Source of the DNA: Kordia sp. SMS9
Lineage (GTDB): Bacteria; Bacteroidota; Bacteroidia; Flavobacteriales; Flavobacteriaceae
Assembly: GCF_003352465.1 (NCBI RefSeq)
Contig: NZ_CP031153.1
Location: forward strand, 1,974,465 to 2,038,464
DNA length: 64,000 nucleotides
Direction of reading: 5' to 3'
Of the stretch, positions 1-8,883 are shown piece after piece (position 1 is the stretch's first letter; each line of letters begins with the position of its first letter). A model generated the notes under the pieces. It had not been told where the DNA came from. It was given only the letters and a program-made list of their open reading frames with translations, and made no database searches. A program made the position numbers and the translations under genes.

Positions 1-62
1 TGTGAAGTATTCGAGTTGGTTTAAGGAGTGAAGATTCTTTTTTAGTACTACATATTTTCAAA

Positions 63-842
63 CTAAAAATCCAAGGCTTCTACGGTAAATTCTTCTTGTA
101 TGATATCACTTAAAACTTTGGGGTTTCTATTGCTGTAAAAAATACAATTTCCGCGATTTGTTTCTTGGGCAGATAAGTTATTTTGTGTTAAAATGGCTTG
201 TGTTTGTCGCGCTACAGCCGCTCCAGAATCAATGATTTTTACGTGTGTAGGAAGTAGTTTTTGTAACTTCGGAATTAAATAAGGATAGTGACTACAACCC
301 AACACTAAATAATCAACATTGGCAGCAATCATGGGTTTTACATATAATTCTAAGAGTTTGTCCATTGCTGGCGAATCTATCTTTCCATTTTCAATTAATG
401 GTACCAAACCTTCACCGACTTGTTCAATAATGTTGACGCCGTTAGTATATAAATCGGACGTTCTATGGAATAATTCGCTAGATAAGGTTCCTTTGGTTGC
501 CAAGATGCCAATCGTCTTGGATTTCGTCTGTAAAGCAGCGGGTTTAATGGCGGGTTCAATCCCAATAAAAGGAACAGTATAGTTTTTGCGTAAATGGCGA
601 ATGGCATTTGTAGTTGCGGTATTGCAAGCTACGACGATCAATTTACAGCCTTTTTGTAGTAGCAATTCCGTATTCTTACGGCTAAGTTCTATAATTTTTT
701 CTTTTCCTTTTGGGCCGTATGGCGCATTTTTACTATCCGCTAAATAGATGGTGTTTTCGTGTGGAAGAAGTTTGTGAATTTCGCGCCAAATGGAAGTGCC
801 GCCAACTCCAGAATCAAATATACCTATTGGGGAAGTATTCAT
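63..842 (-). CDS. murI: Glutamate racemase
   Basis: This 259-residue protein interconverts L- and D-glutamate and so supplies D-Glu for peptidoglycan in the cytoplasm. The family signatures are all visible: the N-terminal GIFDSGVGG (residues 7-15), the first catalytic cysteine in VVACNTAT (Cys73) and the second in LGCSHYP (Cys183). Length and spacing are normal for the Asp/Glu racemase family. It is the last gene of the minus-strand envelope cluster, but it is separated from ompH by about 1.4 kb holding an opposite-strand gene, so it probably has its own promoter in 843-1037. The ATG at 842 is the natural start, leaving only a few residues before the conserved GIFDSG motif. Confidence 0.97.
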   Translation of the reverse strand: MNTSPIGIFDSGVGGTSIWREIHKLLPHENTIYLADSKNAPYGPKGKEKIIELSRKNTELLLQKGCKLIVVACNTATTNAIRHLRKNYTVPFIGIEPAIKPAALQTKSKTIGILATKGTLSSELFHRTSDLYTNGVNIIEQVGEGLVPLIENGKIDSPAMDKLLELYVKPMIAANVDYLVLGCSHYPYLIPKLQKLLPTHVKIIDSGAAVARQTQAILTQNNLSAQETNRGNCIFYSNRNPKVLSDIIQEEFTVEALDF

Positions 843-1012
843 AAATGTAAAAATAAGTAAAAAAATAGCGTTGTTCTATACGATTTGCAAGGCGAATCGT
901 AATTTTTGGAAAAAAATAAAAAAATCCTATAAAAGATACGACTTGCTATGATGATAACCTCAACGAAACGTAGTGTTTACTCATTGGTTGTTTTTTTAAG
1001 GTCGTAAAAAAC

Positions 1013-1032
1013 ATATTTTGCAAGCAAAATAT
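1013..1032 (+). promoter_or_regulatory. Perfect 9-bp inverted repeat just before an ATG
   Basis: ATATTTTGC and its exact complement GCAAAATAT are separated by only two bases, and the structure ends five bases before the ATG at 1038. As RNA it would form a tight hairpin over the ribosome-entry zone. As DNA it could be a repressor site. The sequence shows the symmetry; the role is inference. Confidence 0.5.
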
Positions 1033-1037
1033 ACACT

Positions 1038-2195
1038 ATGAGTCAGCGTTACTTTTTGTTGTTTGGATGTTTTTTTCTTGTGTTTGTACTACATGCACAG
1101 CCAGGAATACCTCGTTATACAAATTTGAATTCTGGTATTGGATACATTAAAGTTATTGATAATACGACAGATGTATCGCGTATCGCAACGCTGAAAAATC
1201 AAAAAAGTATTCGTATTGCTATTGCGTTGCCAGAAATTCCGATTGAATTTAAAGATTTTACCCATACAGAATCACTTCATATTGAGACGTCTGCCGATCT
1301 ATCAAAACTGGATCTTTATTTTCCGAACTTGAAACATTTGAATATTGTGAGAAGCAACAGAAAATCCATTGCAAATAAGAAGTTTCAATTTGATTCTTTA
1401 CGCTCTTTATATATCATGCGCGCAAAAAATTTAGAAAATATGGATGCTTTTTCAAATTGTCGTACGATTGAAAAGTTGATGCTTCGCGGAACGCCAAATT
1501 TGATTCACTTTCCTAAGTTTCACAGGAAGAATAATATAAAGGAAGTCATCATTGATCACGGTGTCACATTCCGAAAAAAAGAAACCGCGAACTATCTGAA
1601 GAATTTGAAGCGACTTTCTAAACTAGAGAATTTGACTTTGGCGAATATATACAGTTTGACAGAAGTACCTTCGTATCTTCCGAAATCGATTCAGTATTTA
1701 GAAATCAACAGTTGGGCATTGCACGATCATACCACAAAAATTAAAAGTTTGAAGCATCTTAAAAAATATACCAATTTAAAATTTCTAAAACTATATAAAA
1801 TTGAACTTGCGCCTATAGAAGATACGTTTCCAGAAGTTTCTTTAGCGTATTTACTTCTAAACACAGTGTATAATTTAAAGGATGTTTCTTGGATTTTTAC
1901 GTTTCAACACATTGATAAAGTGCAATTGTATGATTGTTATGCATATACAACCATTTCAGTTGATAGGAATTCAGATGTAGTTTCTGAAATAGCTATTGAT
2001 AAAGCGGATAGTTTGACTTCTATTGAGAGTTTATTTTATTTAGATAATTTGAAGTCTTTAAAGGTTCGTCATTGTCCCAAATTAGTAGTGCCAAGTACAG
2101 ATATTATGTATAAGATTCCGAATTTGATGATGTCAGGAGTTGGCTATCGTTTGTATAAATCAAACGGAATTTGGGAGCAAATGGAATATGATTAG
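1038..2195 (+). CDS. Secreted leucine-rich-repeat-like protein
   Basis: The 385-residue product starts with a clear signal peptide (hydrophobic stretch at residues 5-18, likely cleavage after LHAQ). The mature part has irregular repeats of about 20-25 residues of the type LxxLxIxxxxNL (for example LRSLYIMRAKNLENM and LENLTLANIYSLTEV). This is the pattern of a degenerate leucine-rich-repeat or BspA-like solenoid. Such proteins usually mediate protein binding at the cell surface. No T9SS sorting domain is visible at the C-terminus, so periplasmic or outer-membrane localisation is open. The gene is convergent with the ompH genes and divergent from murI, interrupting an otherwise one-directional envelope cluster, which suggests insertion. 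The function is unknown. Confidence 0.75.
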   Translation: MSQRYFLLFGCFFLVFVLHAQPGIPRYTNLNSGIGYIKVIDNTTDVSRIATLKNQKSIRIAIALPEIPIEFKDFTHTESLHIETSADLSKLDLYFPNLKHLNIVRSNRKSIANKKFQFDSLRSLYIMRAKNLENMDAFSNCRTIEKLMLRGTPNLIHFPKFHRKNNIKEVIIDHGVTFRKKETANYLKNLKRLSKLENLTLANIYSLTEVPSYLPKSIQYLEINSWALHDHTTKIKSLKHLKKYTNLKFLKLYKIELAPIEDTFPEVSLAYLLLNTVYNLKDVSWIFTFQHIDKVQLYDCYAYTTISVDRNSDVVSEIAIDKADSLTSIESLFYLDNLKSLKVRHCPKLVVPSTDIMYKIPNLMMSGVGYRLYKSNGIWEQMEYD

Positions 2196-2200
2196 GGATA

Positions 2201-2227
2201 AAAAAAACCGCCTATAATAGACGGTTT
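2201..2227 (-). terminator. Rho-independent terminator of the ompH/bamA cluster
   Basis: On the minus strand, AAACCG and CGGTTT flank an 11-base loop region and are followed by a run of T. It lies 28 bases after the short ompH stop, between two convergent genes. The plus-strand side lacks a clean T run, so it works best for the minus-strand operon. Confidence 0.75.
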
Positions 2228-2254
2228 CTTCAAATATTTTTAGAAAGTATTTTT

Positions 2255-2767
2255 TTATTGAATGCTCAATTCTTTTTTAACGGCTGGCATTAAATCAGTT
2301 CCATCGGCAAGTAATACGCCTGAACCTGGAGTTGCATCCAAGACATACGCAAAACCTTGTTCTTTTGCTACTTTTTGAATTGCAGCTAATGCTTTTTCTT
2401 GAATCGGCTTTGTTAAGTCAATATACTTTTGTTCAGCAGTTTTCTGAGCAGCAGCTTGTGCTTCTTGAATACGTGTTTCTAACTCAGCTAATTCTTTCTT
2501 TCTGCTGTCATTTTCAGCATCCGTTTTGTTAGGTGCTTCATTTGTATACTGCGTTAATTTATTTCTATATTCAGTCACTGACGCTTGAATATCTGCACCT
2601 AATGATTTTTGCAATTTGTCAAACTCGTCTTTAGCTTCTTTCATTTCCGGCATAGAACTAATCAACTCTTGCGTATTAATGTGCGCAACTTTCGTTTGTG
2701 CGTTTGTAAAACTTACCATCCCGAAAAATAGTACTGCAACCGCAATTAGTTTTTTCATTTGTTTCAT
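2255..2767 (-). CDS. OmpH/Skp family periplasmic chaperone (short paralogue)
   Basis: This protein of about 170 residues belongs to the OmpH/Skp family, whose members hold unfolded outer-membrane proteins in the periplasm on their way to BamA. It has a signal peptide ending in FTNAQ and then the conserved VAHINTQELISSMPEM. A long Ala/Glu/Lys/Gln-rich coiled coil follows (about residues 45-120), and then the GFAYVLDATPGSGVL segment typical of the family body. It sits directly behind a second, longer OmpH gene and bamA, the usual Bacteroidota arrangement. I placed the start at the second ATG (MKQMKK) because it gives a standard signal peptide. An ATG nine bases upstream is also possible. Confidence 0.93.
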   Translation of the reverse strand: MKQMKKLIAVAVLFFGMVSFTNAQTKVAHINTQELISSMPEMKEAKDEFDKLQKSLGADIQASVTEYRNKLTQYTNEAPNKTDAENDSRKKELAELETRIQEAQAAAQKTAEQKYIDLTKPIQEKALAAIQKVAKEQGFAYVLDATPGSGVLLADGTDLMPAVKKELSIQ

Positions 2768-2811
2768 GATTTTCAATTATTTACTTTAAGTGTTATTTAT
2801 ATTAATTGTTT

Positions 2812-3771
2812 TTATTTACCTCCACCGGCTCCGCTGCCGTTTTCTTCGTTTTCGTTTTCTTTATTTTTTTCTTCTTGTTGCTTTTTCCGCTCTTCTTGCT
2901 TTTTCTTGCGTTCTTCTTCTCGTTTTTTACGTTTTTCTTCCGCAGCTTTCTTTTTAGCTTCGCGCGCTTCAATCAACTTTTTACGTCTTTCTTCGTATTC
3001 TTTTTTCTTAGCTTCGCGCTCTTGCTCACGTTTCAGTTTACGCTCGTCTAATAATTTTTGACGTTCTTCTTTTTTACTGGCAGCAGCAGCTTCTTTTTCA
3101 GCAATAGCTTCTTCTCTCGCTTCTTCTCTTGCTTTTTTTCTAGCTTCTGCTTCAGGATTTGGCTCTTTCGCAGTATCTGGATCTTCAAACTTTTCTCTTT
3201 CACTTTGTTTTTTTCTGATCTTTTCTGATCTGCCTTTGCGTTTTTCATCTCTGTTGATCACACGTAACACCTGATCACTGATGTCAAACTTTTTTGCCGA
3301 GAACAACATCACCACATCTGCTGATTTGTCAAACACGAAATCGTAACGTTTCTTTTTTGCGATATCTTGAACGGCATTGAGTACTTGGTCTTGAATTGGT
3401 TTTACCATGTTTTGACGTTGTACCATCAAACTTCCAAAAGGACCAAAACGATCTTGTTGATACGTTTGCAATTCTTGTTCTAAGATTTCTATTTCTTCTT
3501 CACGCTCGTCCACTAATTCTTTGGTGAGTAAAACACGTTCCGCACTTAGATTTTTTTTCATTTGATCTATGGTGTTTTGCTTCTTCTGAATTTCGTTTTT
3601 CCAGCGTTGCGCTTTTGCTTCTAGTTGTGTGTTTGCTTCTTGATATGCTGTTACGTTTTCTAGAATGTATTCCATGTCAATGTAGCCAACTCTTGCACCA
3701 TTTACGCGTTGTGCGTTTACGGTAGATAGTGTAAGAAGCATTGTTAATAAAAAAAGAACTTTAGTTTTCAT
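2812..3771 (-). CDS. OmpH/Skp family protein with long charged tail
   Basis: The N-terminal part (about residues 1-180) is a normal OmpH/Skp chaperone: signal peptide (MKTKVLFLLTMLLTLSTVNAQ), VGYIDMEYILENV, a coiled coil, and YDFVFDKSADVVMLFSAKKFDIS. It is followed by about 130 residues made almost only of Lys, Glu, Arg, Gln and Ala, which should be one very long charged helix. The end is a low-complexity Asn/Glu/Gly tail. Skp proteins are usually about 160-180 residues, so this is nearly twice the common size. The start at 3771 is preferred over an in-frame ATG at 3807 because it begins the signal peptide directly. The gene follows bamA by 48 bases and precedes the short ompH, so the three are probably co-transcribed. 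Confidence 0.9.
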   Translation of the reverse strand: MKTKVLFLLTMLLTLSTVNAQRVNGARVGYIDMEYILENVTAYQEANTQLEAKAQRWKNEIQKKQNTIDQMKKNLSAERVLLTKELVDEREEEIEILEQELQTYQQDRFGPFGSLMVQRQNMVKPIQDQVLNAVQDIAKKKRYDFVFDKSADVVMLFSAKKFDISDQVLRVINRDEKRKGRSEKIRKKQSEREKFEDPDTAKEPNPEAEARKKAREEAREEAIAEKEAAAASKKEERQKLLDERKLKREQEREAKKKEYEERRKKLIEAREAKKKAAEEKRKKREEERKKKQEERKKQQEEKNKENENEENGSGAGGGK

Positions 3772-3819
3772 GTCTGTCGGTGTTGTTAATAGAAAATATC
3801 GTGCCAAAATTAAAATTAC

Positions 3820-6441
3820 TTAAAATTGTTGTCCGATAATAAAGTGCGTTTCCCATCCGTTTCGCTGCGTTGTTCCTGGGATTGGATCAAATCCATATCC
3901 AAAGTCAATACCTAACAATCCGAATGCAGGCATAAATATACGTAATCCTGCACCAGCCGAGCGGTTTAGCTCAAATGGACTGTACTCTTTAAACGAATTA
4001 AATGAGCCTCCTGCTTCCAAAAACGCGAGCGTATAAATAGAAGCCGTTTGCTTTAATGTTATCGGATAACGTAACTCTAACGAAAATTTATTGTAAATAG
4101 TACCTCCGTCTAGATCAGAAAGTGATTGATTTGGATATCCACGCAATGCAATTACCTCTCTACCATCCAACGCAAAGTTTCCTAATCCATCTCCACCCAC
4201 AAAGAATCTTTCAAAAGGAATGATCCCTCGATCGTTGTTATATGCCCCTAAGAACCCAAAATCAGCTTGTGTTCTTAGCACCAATTTGTCAACAATATTT
4301 TGGAACCAAGCACCTCTAAATTTAATTTTATAAAATTCTAACCATTGAAATCTTTCTTGGTCAACTTTTCCTTGGTCTACCACAGAAACCTCACCAGGTT
4401 CTAAGGTTGGACCTAAATTTACAGGTTCTCCAGGTAATCCGGCATTTGCATTTAGGAAATTACCATTTGCATCCTTTAACTGAAATTCATCTTGATTTTG
4501 TAAATTTCCATAGTCTACGTCATTAAACAGCGAGTAAGGTAAGGAAAGTTTTGCACTCACGGAAAATTCTGAACCTTGCATTGGATAAATTGGGTTTGGA
4601 CCCGATGAATTTCTCGTTAACGCAACCGTATATGAAAGGTTGTTTGAGAATCCGTTTCCAAAGGTAAATAATCCAGTGTTGTAATTTTTTAAGTCGTAAT
4701 GCTGAAAGCTCAATGCTTGTGATAATACAAAGTAATCATCTGGTTCTGCCAAACGTTTTGCCAATCCTACAGAGAGTCCCGTAATTAAGAAACGTCGATC
4801 TCTATCTGCATTGTTTGTTTGCGGATTGAATAAGAACTGAACCGTGTGTGATAACGAAGTGGTAAACTGAACTGGCTTTTTTCCGCCTAACCAAGGTTCT
4901 GTAAAAGAGAAACTAAAGGTTTGGAAAAATCGACTGGCTTGCGCTCGTAAGGCTAGTTTTTGTCCGTCACCTGTTGGCAATGGTTTGTAGGCTTCTTTGT
5001 TGAATAAGTTTCTAATGGAGAAATTGTTGAACGAGAGTCCTAAGGTTCCAATGAAACCTCCACCACCGTAACCACCTTGGAGTTCTATTTGACTTCCTCC
5101 ACGTTCTGCTAAGCTGTATTCTACATCTACCGTACCGCTGTTTGGATCTGGATTTTTAATTTCTGGCTTAATTTGCTCTGCATCAAAGAACCCTAACTGA
5201 CCTAATTCACGAATGGTACGAATGATTTTGTCTTTACTGTATAATTCTCCTGGTTTTGTTCTGATTTCACGATAGATAACATGATCGTTTGTTTTTTCGT
5301 TTCCAACTACTGAGATGTTGTTGAAATATGCAGGTTTTCCTTCAATGATACGAATTTCGAAGTTGATCGTATCGTTTTTCGCAGAAACCTCAACTGGGTT
5401 GATATTCGAAAATAAATATCCGTTGTTTTGATACTGATTCGTCAAATCTTGTGCATCAGGATCGGTTTCGTCAGCAATACGTTTTTCGAGCAAGACTCCA
5501 TTATACGTATCTCCTTTGTCAATTCCCAATAAGGTTTGTAGTTGTCTGTCGGTATATACTGTGTTTCCTAAGAAAGTAATATCACCAAAATAATATTTGT
5601 TTCCTTCTTCTAATGCTATATCAACATTTAAGGTGTTGTCATCATTCCAACTGATGGAATCTTTGACAATTCGTGCATCACGGAAGCCATTTTCCTTATA
5701 CTTTTCAATGATGGAATTTAAATCTTCTTTATAATCTTCAGGAATAAACTTGGATGCTTTGAAAATACGTAGGGCAAATTTTTGCTTTGTATTTTTCATT
5801 GCTTTTCGAAGTTTCTTGTCTTTGAATTGCTCGTTTCCTGTGAAGCGGATGTTTTTGATTTTCACTTTTTTACCACGATCAACATTGACAATCACTTTCA
5901 TGTTGTTTTTAGCTTTGTCTGTGGTATCTTGCTTGGTCGTAATGTCTACCTTTGTACTGTAATATCCTTGCTTCTTGTATTTGTTTTGGATATAGTTTTT
6001 GGTATTTGCCAAGAAACTTTCTGTGATTTTCTTCCCTTTTTTAAGTTCTGTTTCTTTAATGACCGTTGCCGCTTTGTTTTCCTTTAATCCACGAACTTCT
6101 ATATCGGATAATGTAGGTAATTCTTGAATGTTCAATTCGAGGAAAATTTGATCACCTTCAATACGGTCTATGTAGAAATTGATGTCGCTAAAAAGCTCTA
6201 ATCCCCACAATTTTTTAATAACGGCACTAATTTCTTCTCCTGGGACTAAAATTTCTTGTCCTTCGCGTAATTGTGTATAGGTAATTACAGTCTGTTCATT
6301 ATAACTTTTTAATCCAGTAACTTTAATGCCGCCTATCTTATATTTCTTTCCTTTATCAAAAGACGTTTCTTGTGCATAAGAGGCAATACTGCAAAACAGT
6401 ACTAATAATAGCAATAATGATTTTAGGTATTTTTTTTGCAT
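3820..6441 (-). CDS. bamA: Outer-membrane protein assembly factor BamA
   Basis: The 873-residue protein has the Omp85 layout. A signal peptide ends in SYAQE. Several POTRA domains follow (about residues 30-450, with repeats such as KIKNIRFTGNEQF and YFGDITFLGNTVYTDRQL). The C-terminal beta-barrel contains the conserved VRGYP-like motif as LRGYPNQSLSD, and the chain ends in the usual aromatic GQQF. BamA folds and inserts beta-barrel proteins into the outer membrane and works with the two OmpH chaperones encoded just downstream. The start at 6441 leaves seven bases after the uppS stop and begins the signal peptide. The longer frame starting at 6477 would overlap uppS and lacks a proper signal. 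Confidence 0.97.
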   Translation of the reverse strand: MQKKYLKSLLLLLVLFCSIASYAQETSFDKGKKYKIGGIKVTGLKSYNEQTVITYTQLREGQEILVPGEEISAVIKKLWGLELFSDINFYIDRIEGDQIFLELNIQELPTLSDIEVRGLKENKAATVIKETELKKGKKITESFLANTKNYIQNKYKKQGYYSTKVDITTKQDTTDKAKNNMKVIVNVDRGKKVKIKNIRFTGNEQFKDKKLRKAMKNTKQKFALRIFKASKFIPEDYKEDLNSIIEKYKENGFRDARIVKDSISWNDDNTLNVDIALEEGNKYYFGDITFLGNTVYTDRQLQTLLGIDKGDTYNGVLLEKRIADETDPDAQDLTNQYQNNGYLFSNINPVEVSAKNDTINFEIRIIEGKPAYFNNISVVGNEKTNDHVIYREIRTKPGELYSKDKIIRTIRELGQLGFFDAEQIKPEIKNPDPNSGTVDVEYSLAERGGSQIELQGGYGGGGFIGTLGLSFNNFSIRNLFNKEAYKPLPTGDGQKLALRAQASRFFQTFSFSFTEPWLGGKKPVQFTTSLSHTVQFLFNPQTNNADRDRRFLITGLSVGLAKRLAEPDDYFVLSQALSFQHYDLKNYNTGLFTFGNGFSNNLSYTVALTRNSSGPNPIYPMQGSEFSVSAKLSLPYSLFNDVDYGNLQNQDEFQLKDANGNFLNANAGLPGEPVNLGPTLEPGEVSVVDQGKVDQERFQWLEFYKIKFRGAWFQNIVDKLVLRTQADFGFLGAYNNDRGIIPFERFFVGGDGLGNFALDGREVIALRGYPNQSLSDLDGGTIYNKFSLELRYPITLKQTASIYTLAFLEAGGSFNSFKEYSPFELNRSAGAGLRIFMPAFGLLGIDFGYGFDPIPGTTQRNGWETHFIIGQQF

Positions 6442-6448
6442 TAAAATT

Positions 6449-7189
6449 CTAATTAATTTGTTCGCTTGTTTTTCCAAATCTTCGTTCTCTATTTTGATAA
6501 TTAATCAACGCTTCATATAAATCTTCCTTGCTAAAATCTGGCCACAATATGTTGGTAAAGTACAGTTCAGCATAGGCAATTTGCCAAAGCAGAAAGTTAC
6601 TGATACGGTGTTCTCCGCTAGTACGTATAAGTAAATCTACATCGGGTAAATCGTGCGTGTAAAGATGCTGATTAATAATGGATTCGTCAATAGATTCCAA
6701 AGAAATTATATTATTTTTAACTTTCTGACATATTTCTTTAACAGCATTTTTAAGTTCTTCTCTTGAACCGTAACTTAATGCTAAAGTTAATGTCATGTGT
6801 GTATTGTTTTTTGTCTTTTCAATGACTTCAAAGAGTTCTCTATTCGCCTTTTTGGGAAGTGTATCCAAACAGCCAATAGCTTGTAGTTTGATGTTGTTTT
6901 TTTGTAGAACTTTTAATTCTTTCTTTAAGGAAGAAACTAATAAACGCATGAGTGCATCTACTTCCAATTTTGGGCGATTCCAATTTTCAGTAGAAAACGC
7001 ATACAACGTTAAGTTTTTAATTCCGAGTTCGGCACTGGCTTCTACAATTTCTCGTACCGATTTTGTTCCGTTTTCATGCCCAAATACACGGAGTTTTCCT
7101 TTTTGCTTTGCCCAACGGCCATTTCCGTCCATAATAATGGCTAAATGTCGTGGCAAAAACGCTTTCTGTATTTTCTCGGCTAAACTCAT
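6449..7189 (-). CDS. uppS: Isoprenyl transferase (undecaprenyl diphosphate synthase)
   Basis: The 246-residue enzyme condenses isopentenyl diphosphate with farnesyl diphosphate to make the C55 lipid carrier for peptidoglycan and other surface glycans. The cis-prenyltransferase signatures are intact: HLAIIMDGNGRWAK with catalytic Asp21, the YAFSTENWNRP segment, and the C-terminal LLIRTSGEHRISNFLLWQIAYAELYF. Length is standard. It lies between the porG-like gene and bamA, seven bases ahead of the latter. This order is known from Bacteroidota such as Porphyromonas. Confidence 0.97.
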   Translation of the reverse strand: MSLAEKIQKAFLPRHLAIIMDGNGRWAKQKGKLRVFGHENGTKSVREIVEASAELGIKNLTLYAFSTENWNRPKLEVDALMRLLVSSLKKELKVLQKNNIKLQAIGCLDTLPKKANRELFEVIEKTKNNTHMTLTLALSYGSREELKNAVKEICQKVKNNIISLESIDESIINQHLYTHDLPDVDLLIRTSGEHRISNFLLWQIAYAELYFTNILWPDFSKEDLYEALINYQNRERRFGKTSEQIN

Positions 7190-7209
7190 TCGTATTTTTG
7201 CTTGCTACG

Positions 7210-7896
7210 CTAGTAACAATAACAGGGTTTTTTTCCAAAAGTATAGGTGAGGGTAATTCCCGTAAACATATACCAATCGTTACTATTTATATTTCCAAAC
7301 TTCAAGTTTTCAAAATCTTTTTTGTCATTTACAGGATTGCTTCCGTCAATGCCATCGGTAAAAGTATAGCGTGCGCCCAACTCAAAACCTAATACCCATT
7401 TGTCAGAAACCGTCATTTTGTATCCCAATACCATCGGAATGGCAAAGGTATTATCGTCACCAAAAGAAACGAGCTCACCATTGTCTAAAAACAGCGAATC
7501 ATAGCTAAAGTATGAAATCCCTGTATATAAATACGGCGCGCTTTGCGGATCGGTTTCATGCAAATTAAATTCCCAAAATGTAAATTCGATACCCACAGAC
7601 AATTCTGTAATGGTATTGGTAAACGCTAATCCTCTTAGTTGTCTAGAAGGATCGTCTGAGTTGATATCTTTCCCTTCCAACAATGTGCGTGTAATAGACG
7701 CTCTAAACGAATGTCGCTCACTTCGGTTCCACTTATAAATAGCTCCGTATGCCAAATGGTTTGGGTTAATATATTGTGTAGATCCTACATCACCAATAAA
7801 ATTGCTGTAGCCAATATACCCTCCAATTTCGTGGAGTTGTGCATTTGTGGATTGGCTTAAAGTAAAAGCTACCAATAGTATAACGAGTCTTCTCAT
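7210..7896 (-). CDS. DUF6089 / PorG-like outer-membrane beta-barrel protein
   Basis: The roughly 228-residue protein has a signal peptide (MRRLVILLVAFTLSQSTNAQ). The mature part is built of alternating amphipathic strands rich in Gly, Tyr and Phe (GGYIGYSNFIGDVGS, YLYTGISYF, YMFTGITLTYTFGKKP), as in small outer-membrane barrels. In Porphyromonas gingivalis the PorG gene, needed for T9SS function, lies next to uppS and bamA as this gene does, so a T9SS role is a reasonable inference. A T9SS-dependent cargo protein is encoded at 61.2-62.6 kb. The start could also be an ATG nine bases upstream. The unusual Cys-Tyr-Cys-Tyr end is visible but unexplained. Confidence 0.82.
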   Translation of the reverse strand: MRRLVILLVAFTLSQSTNAQLHEIGGYIGYSNFIGDVGSTQYINPNHLAYGAIYKWNRSERHSFRASITRTLLEGKDINSDDPSRQLRGLAFTNTITELSVGIEFTFWEFNLHETDPQSAPYLYTGISYFSYDSLFLDNGELVSFGDDNTFAIPMVLGYKMTVSDKWVLGFELGARYTFTDGIDGSNPVNDKKDFENLKFGNINSNDWYMFTGITLTYTFGKKPCYCY

Positions 7897-7995
7897 GAGT
7901 ATCAAAAGTTTGCAAATATAGTATTCTCTTTTGTTATAGGCAATTGAAAAATAAGCCTATGGCTTTTAAACATAATTTGCTGGATTTTATTGCTC

Positions 7996-8880
7996 TTAAT
8001 TTCGTTTATCTTCGCCCCAAAGTAGCTTTTTGCGAAGTGTTTGAAGAAAACTTTGTCCTTCAAGCTCAATTAGCTTTACCGTAAATGGTGCTTTTTTGAT
8101 GGTAATGGTACTATTAATGTCTACGGTGGCAATTCGTGAATCTAAAGAGATAAGGTGCTTGTCTTCTCTCCCAGAAACTTCCAATCGGATCGTTGTATGA
8201 TCAGGAATGACCAACGGACGTGCGTTTAAGTTGTGTGGCGCAATAGGTGTTAATATAAAGTTATTATTATTGGGTGTAATGACAGGTCCGCCGCAGCTTA
8301 ACGAATATCCCGTAGAACCTGTTGGCGTGGCTACAATCAATCCGTCTGCCCAATACGATGTTAAGTATTCGTCATTTAAATGTGTTTTGACGGTAATCAT
8401 GGAAGTTGTGTCTTTACGTGCAACCGTGACTTCGTTCAAGGCAAAATTCATGTGTAGAATATCTTCGTTTTCTGGGGAAGTTTCTACAGATAACACGCTA
8501 CGATCTATAACGGTATATTCTTTTTTGACGATTTTAGCAACCGCTTTTTTAATGTCTTCCTTTTGAATGGTCGCTAAAAAACCGAGTCTTCCCGTGTTGA
8601 TTCCGATAATAGGAATGTTTAAATCGCGCACCAATGTGATGGTTCTTAAAATGGTTCCATCGCCACCAATACTAAAAAATAAATCAAACGATTCGTCTAA
8701 ATCTTCATACGTTTCAAACGTTTTGTAGGTTTCTGTTACCTGAATTTTTTCTGAAACAATGGCATAATAGCGTTTTTCAATATATATATCAATACCATGT
8801 TGCTGTAAATTATCCAACAACAGCGAAACATATTCGCCAGAATCTTTGTGGTAAAATTGACCGTAAATACCAATCTTCAT
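7996..8880 (-). CDS. nadK: NAD kinase
   Basis: The 294-residue enzyme phosphorylates NAD to NADP. The GGDGT nucleotide-binding motif is at residues 72-76, followed by INTGRLGFLA, the ALNEVTVAR segment and ATPTGSTGYSLSCGGP, all diagnostic of the ATP-NAD kinase family. The C-terminal beta-sandwich region ends in WGEDKRN. The stop of the upstream CBS-domain gene is three bases before this start, so the two are almost certainly translated from one message. A gap of about 100 bases separates it from the porG-like gene. Confidence 0.97.
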   Translation of the reverse strand: MKIGIYGQFYHKDSGEYVSLLLDNLQQHGIDIYIEKRYYAIVSEKIQVTETYKTFETYEDLDESFDLFFSIGGDGTILRTITLVRDLNIPIIGINTGRLGFLATIQKEDIKKAVAKIVKKEYTVIDRSVLSVETSPENEDILHMNFALNEVTVARKDTTSMITVKTHLNDEYLTSYWADGLIVATPTGSTGYSLSCGGPVITPNNNNFILTPIAPHNLNARPLVIPDHTTIRLEVSGREDKHLISLDSRIATVDINSTITIKKAPFTVKLIELEGQSFLQTLRKKLLWGEDKRN

Positions 8881-8883
8881 GAC

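Noticed and set aside
2759..3061. Plus-strand frames rich in Phe and Ser opposite the ompH genes
   Set aside because: They are antisense shadows of the Lys/Glu-rich tail of the long OmpH.
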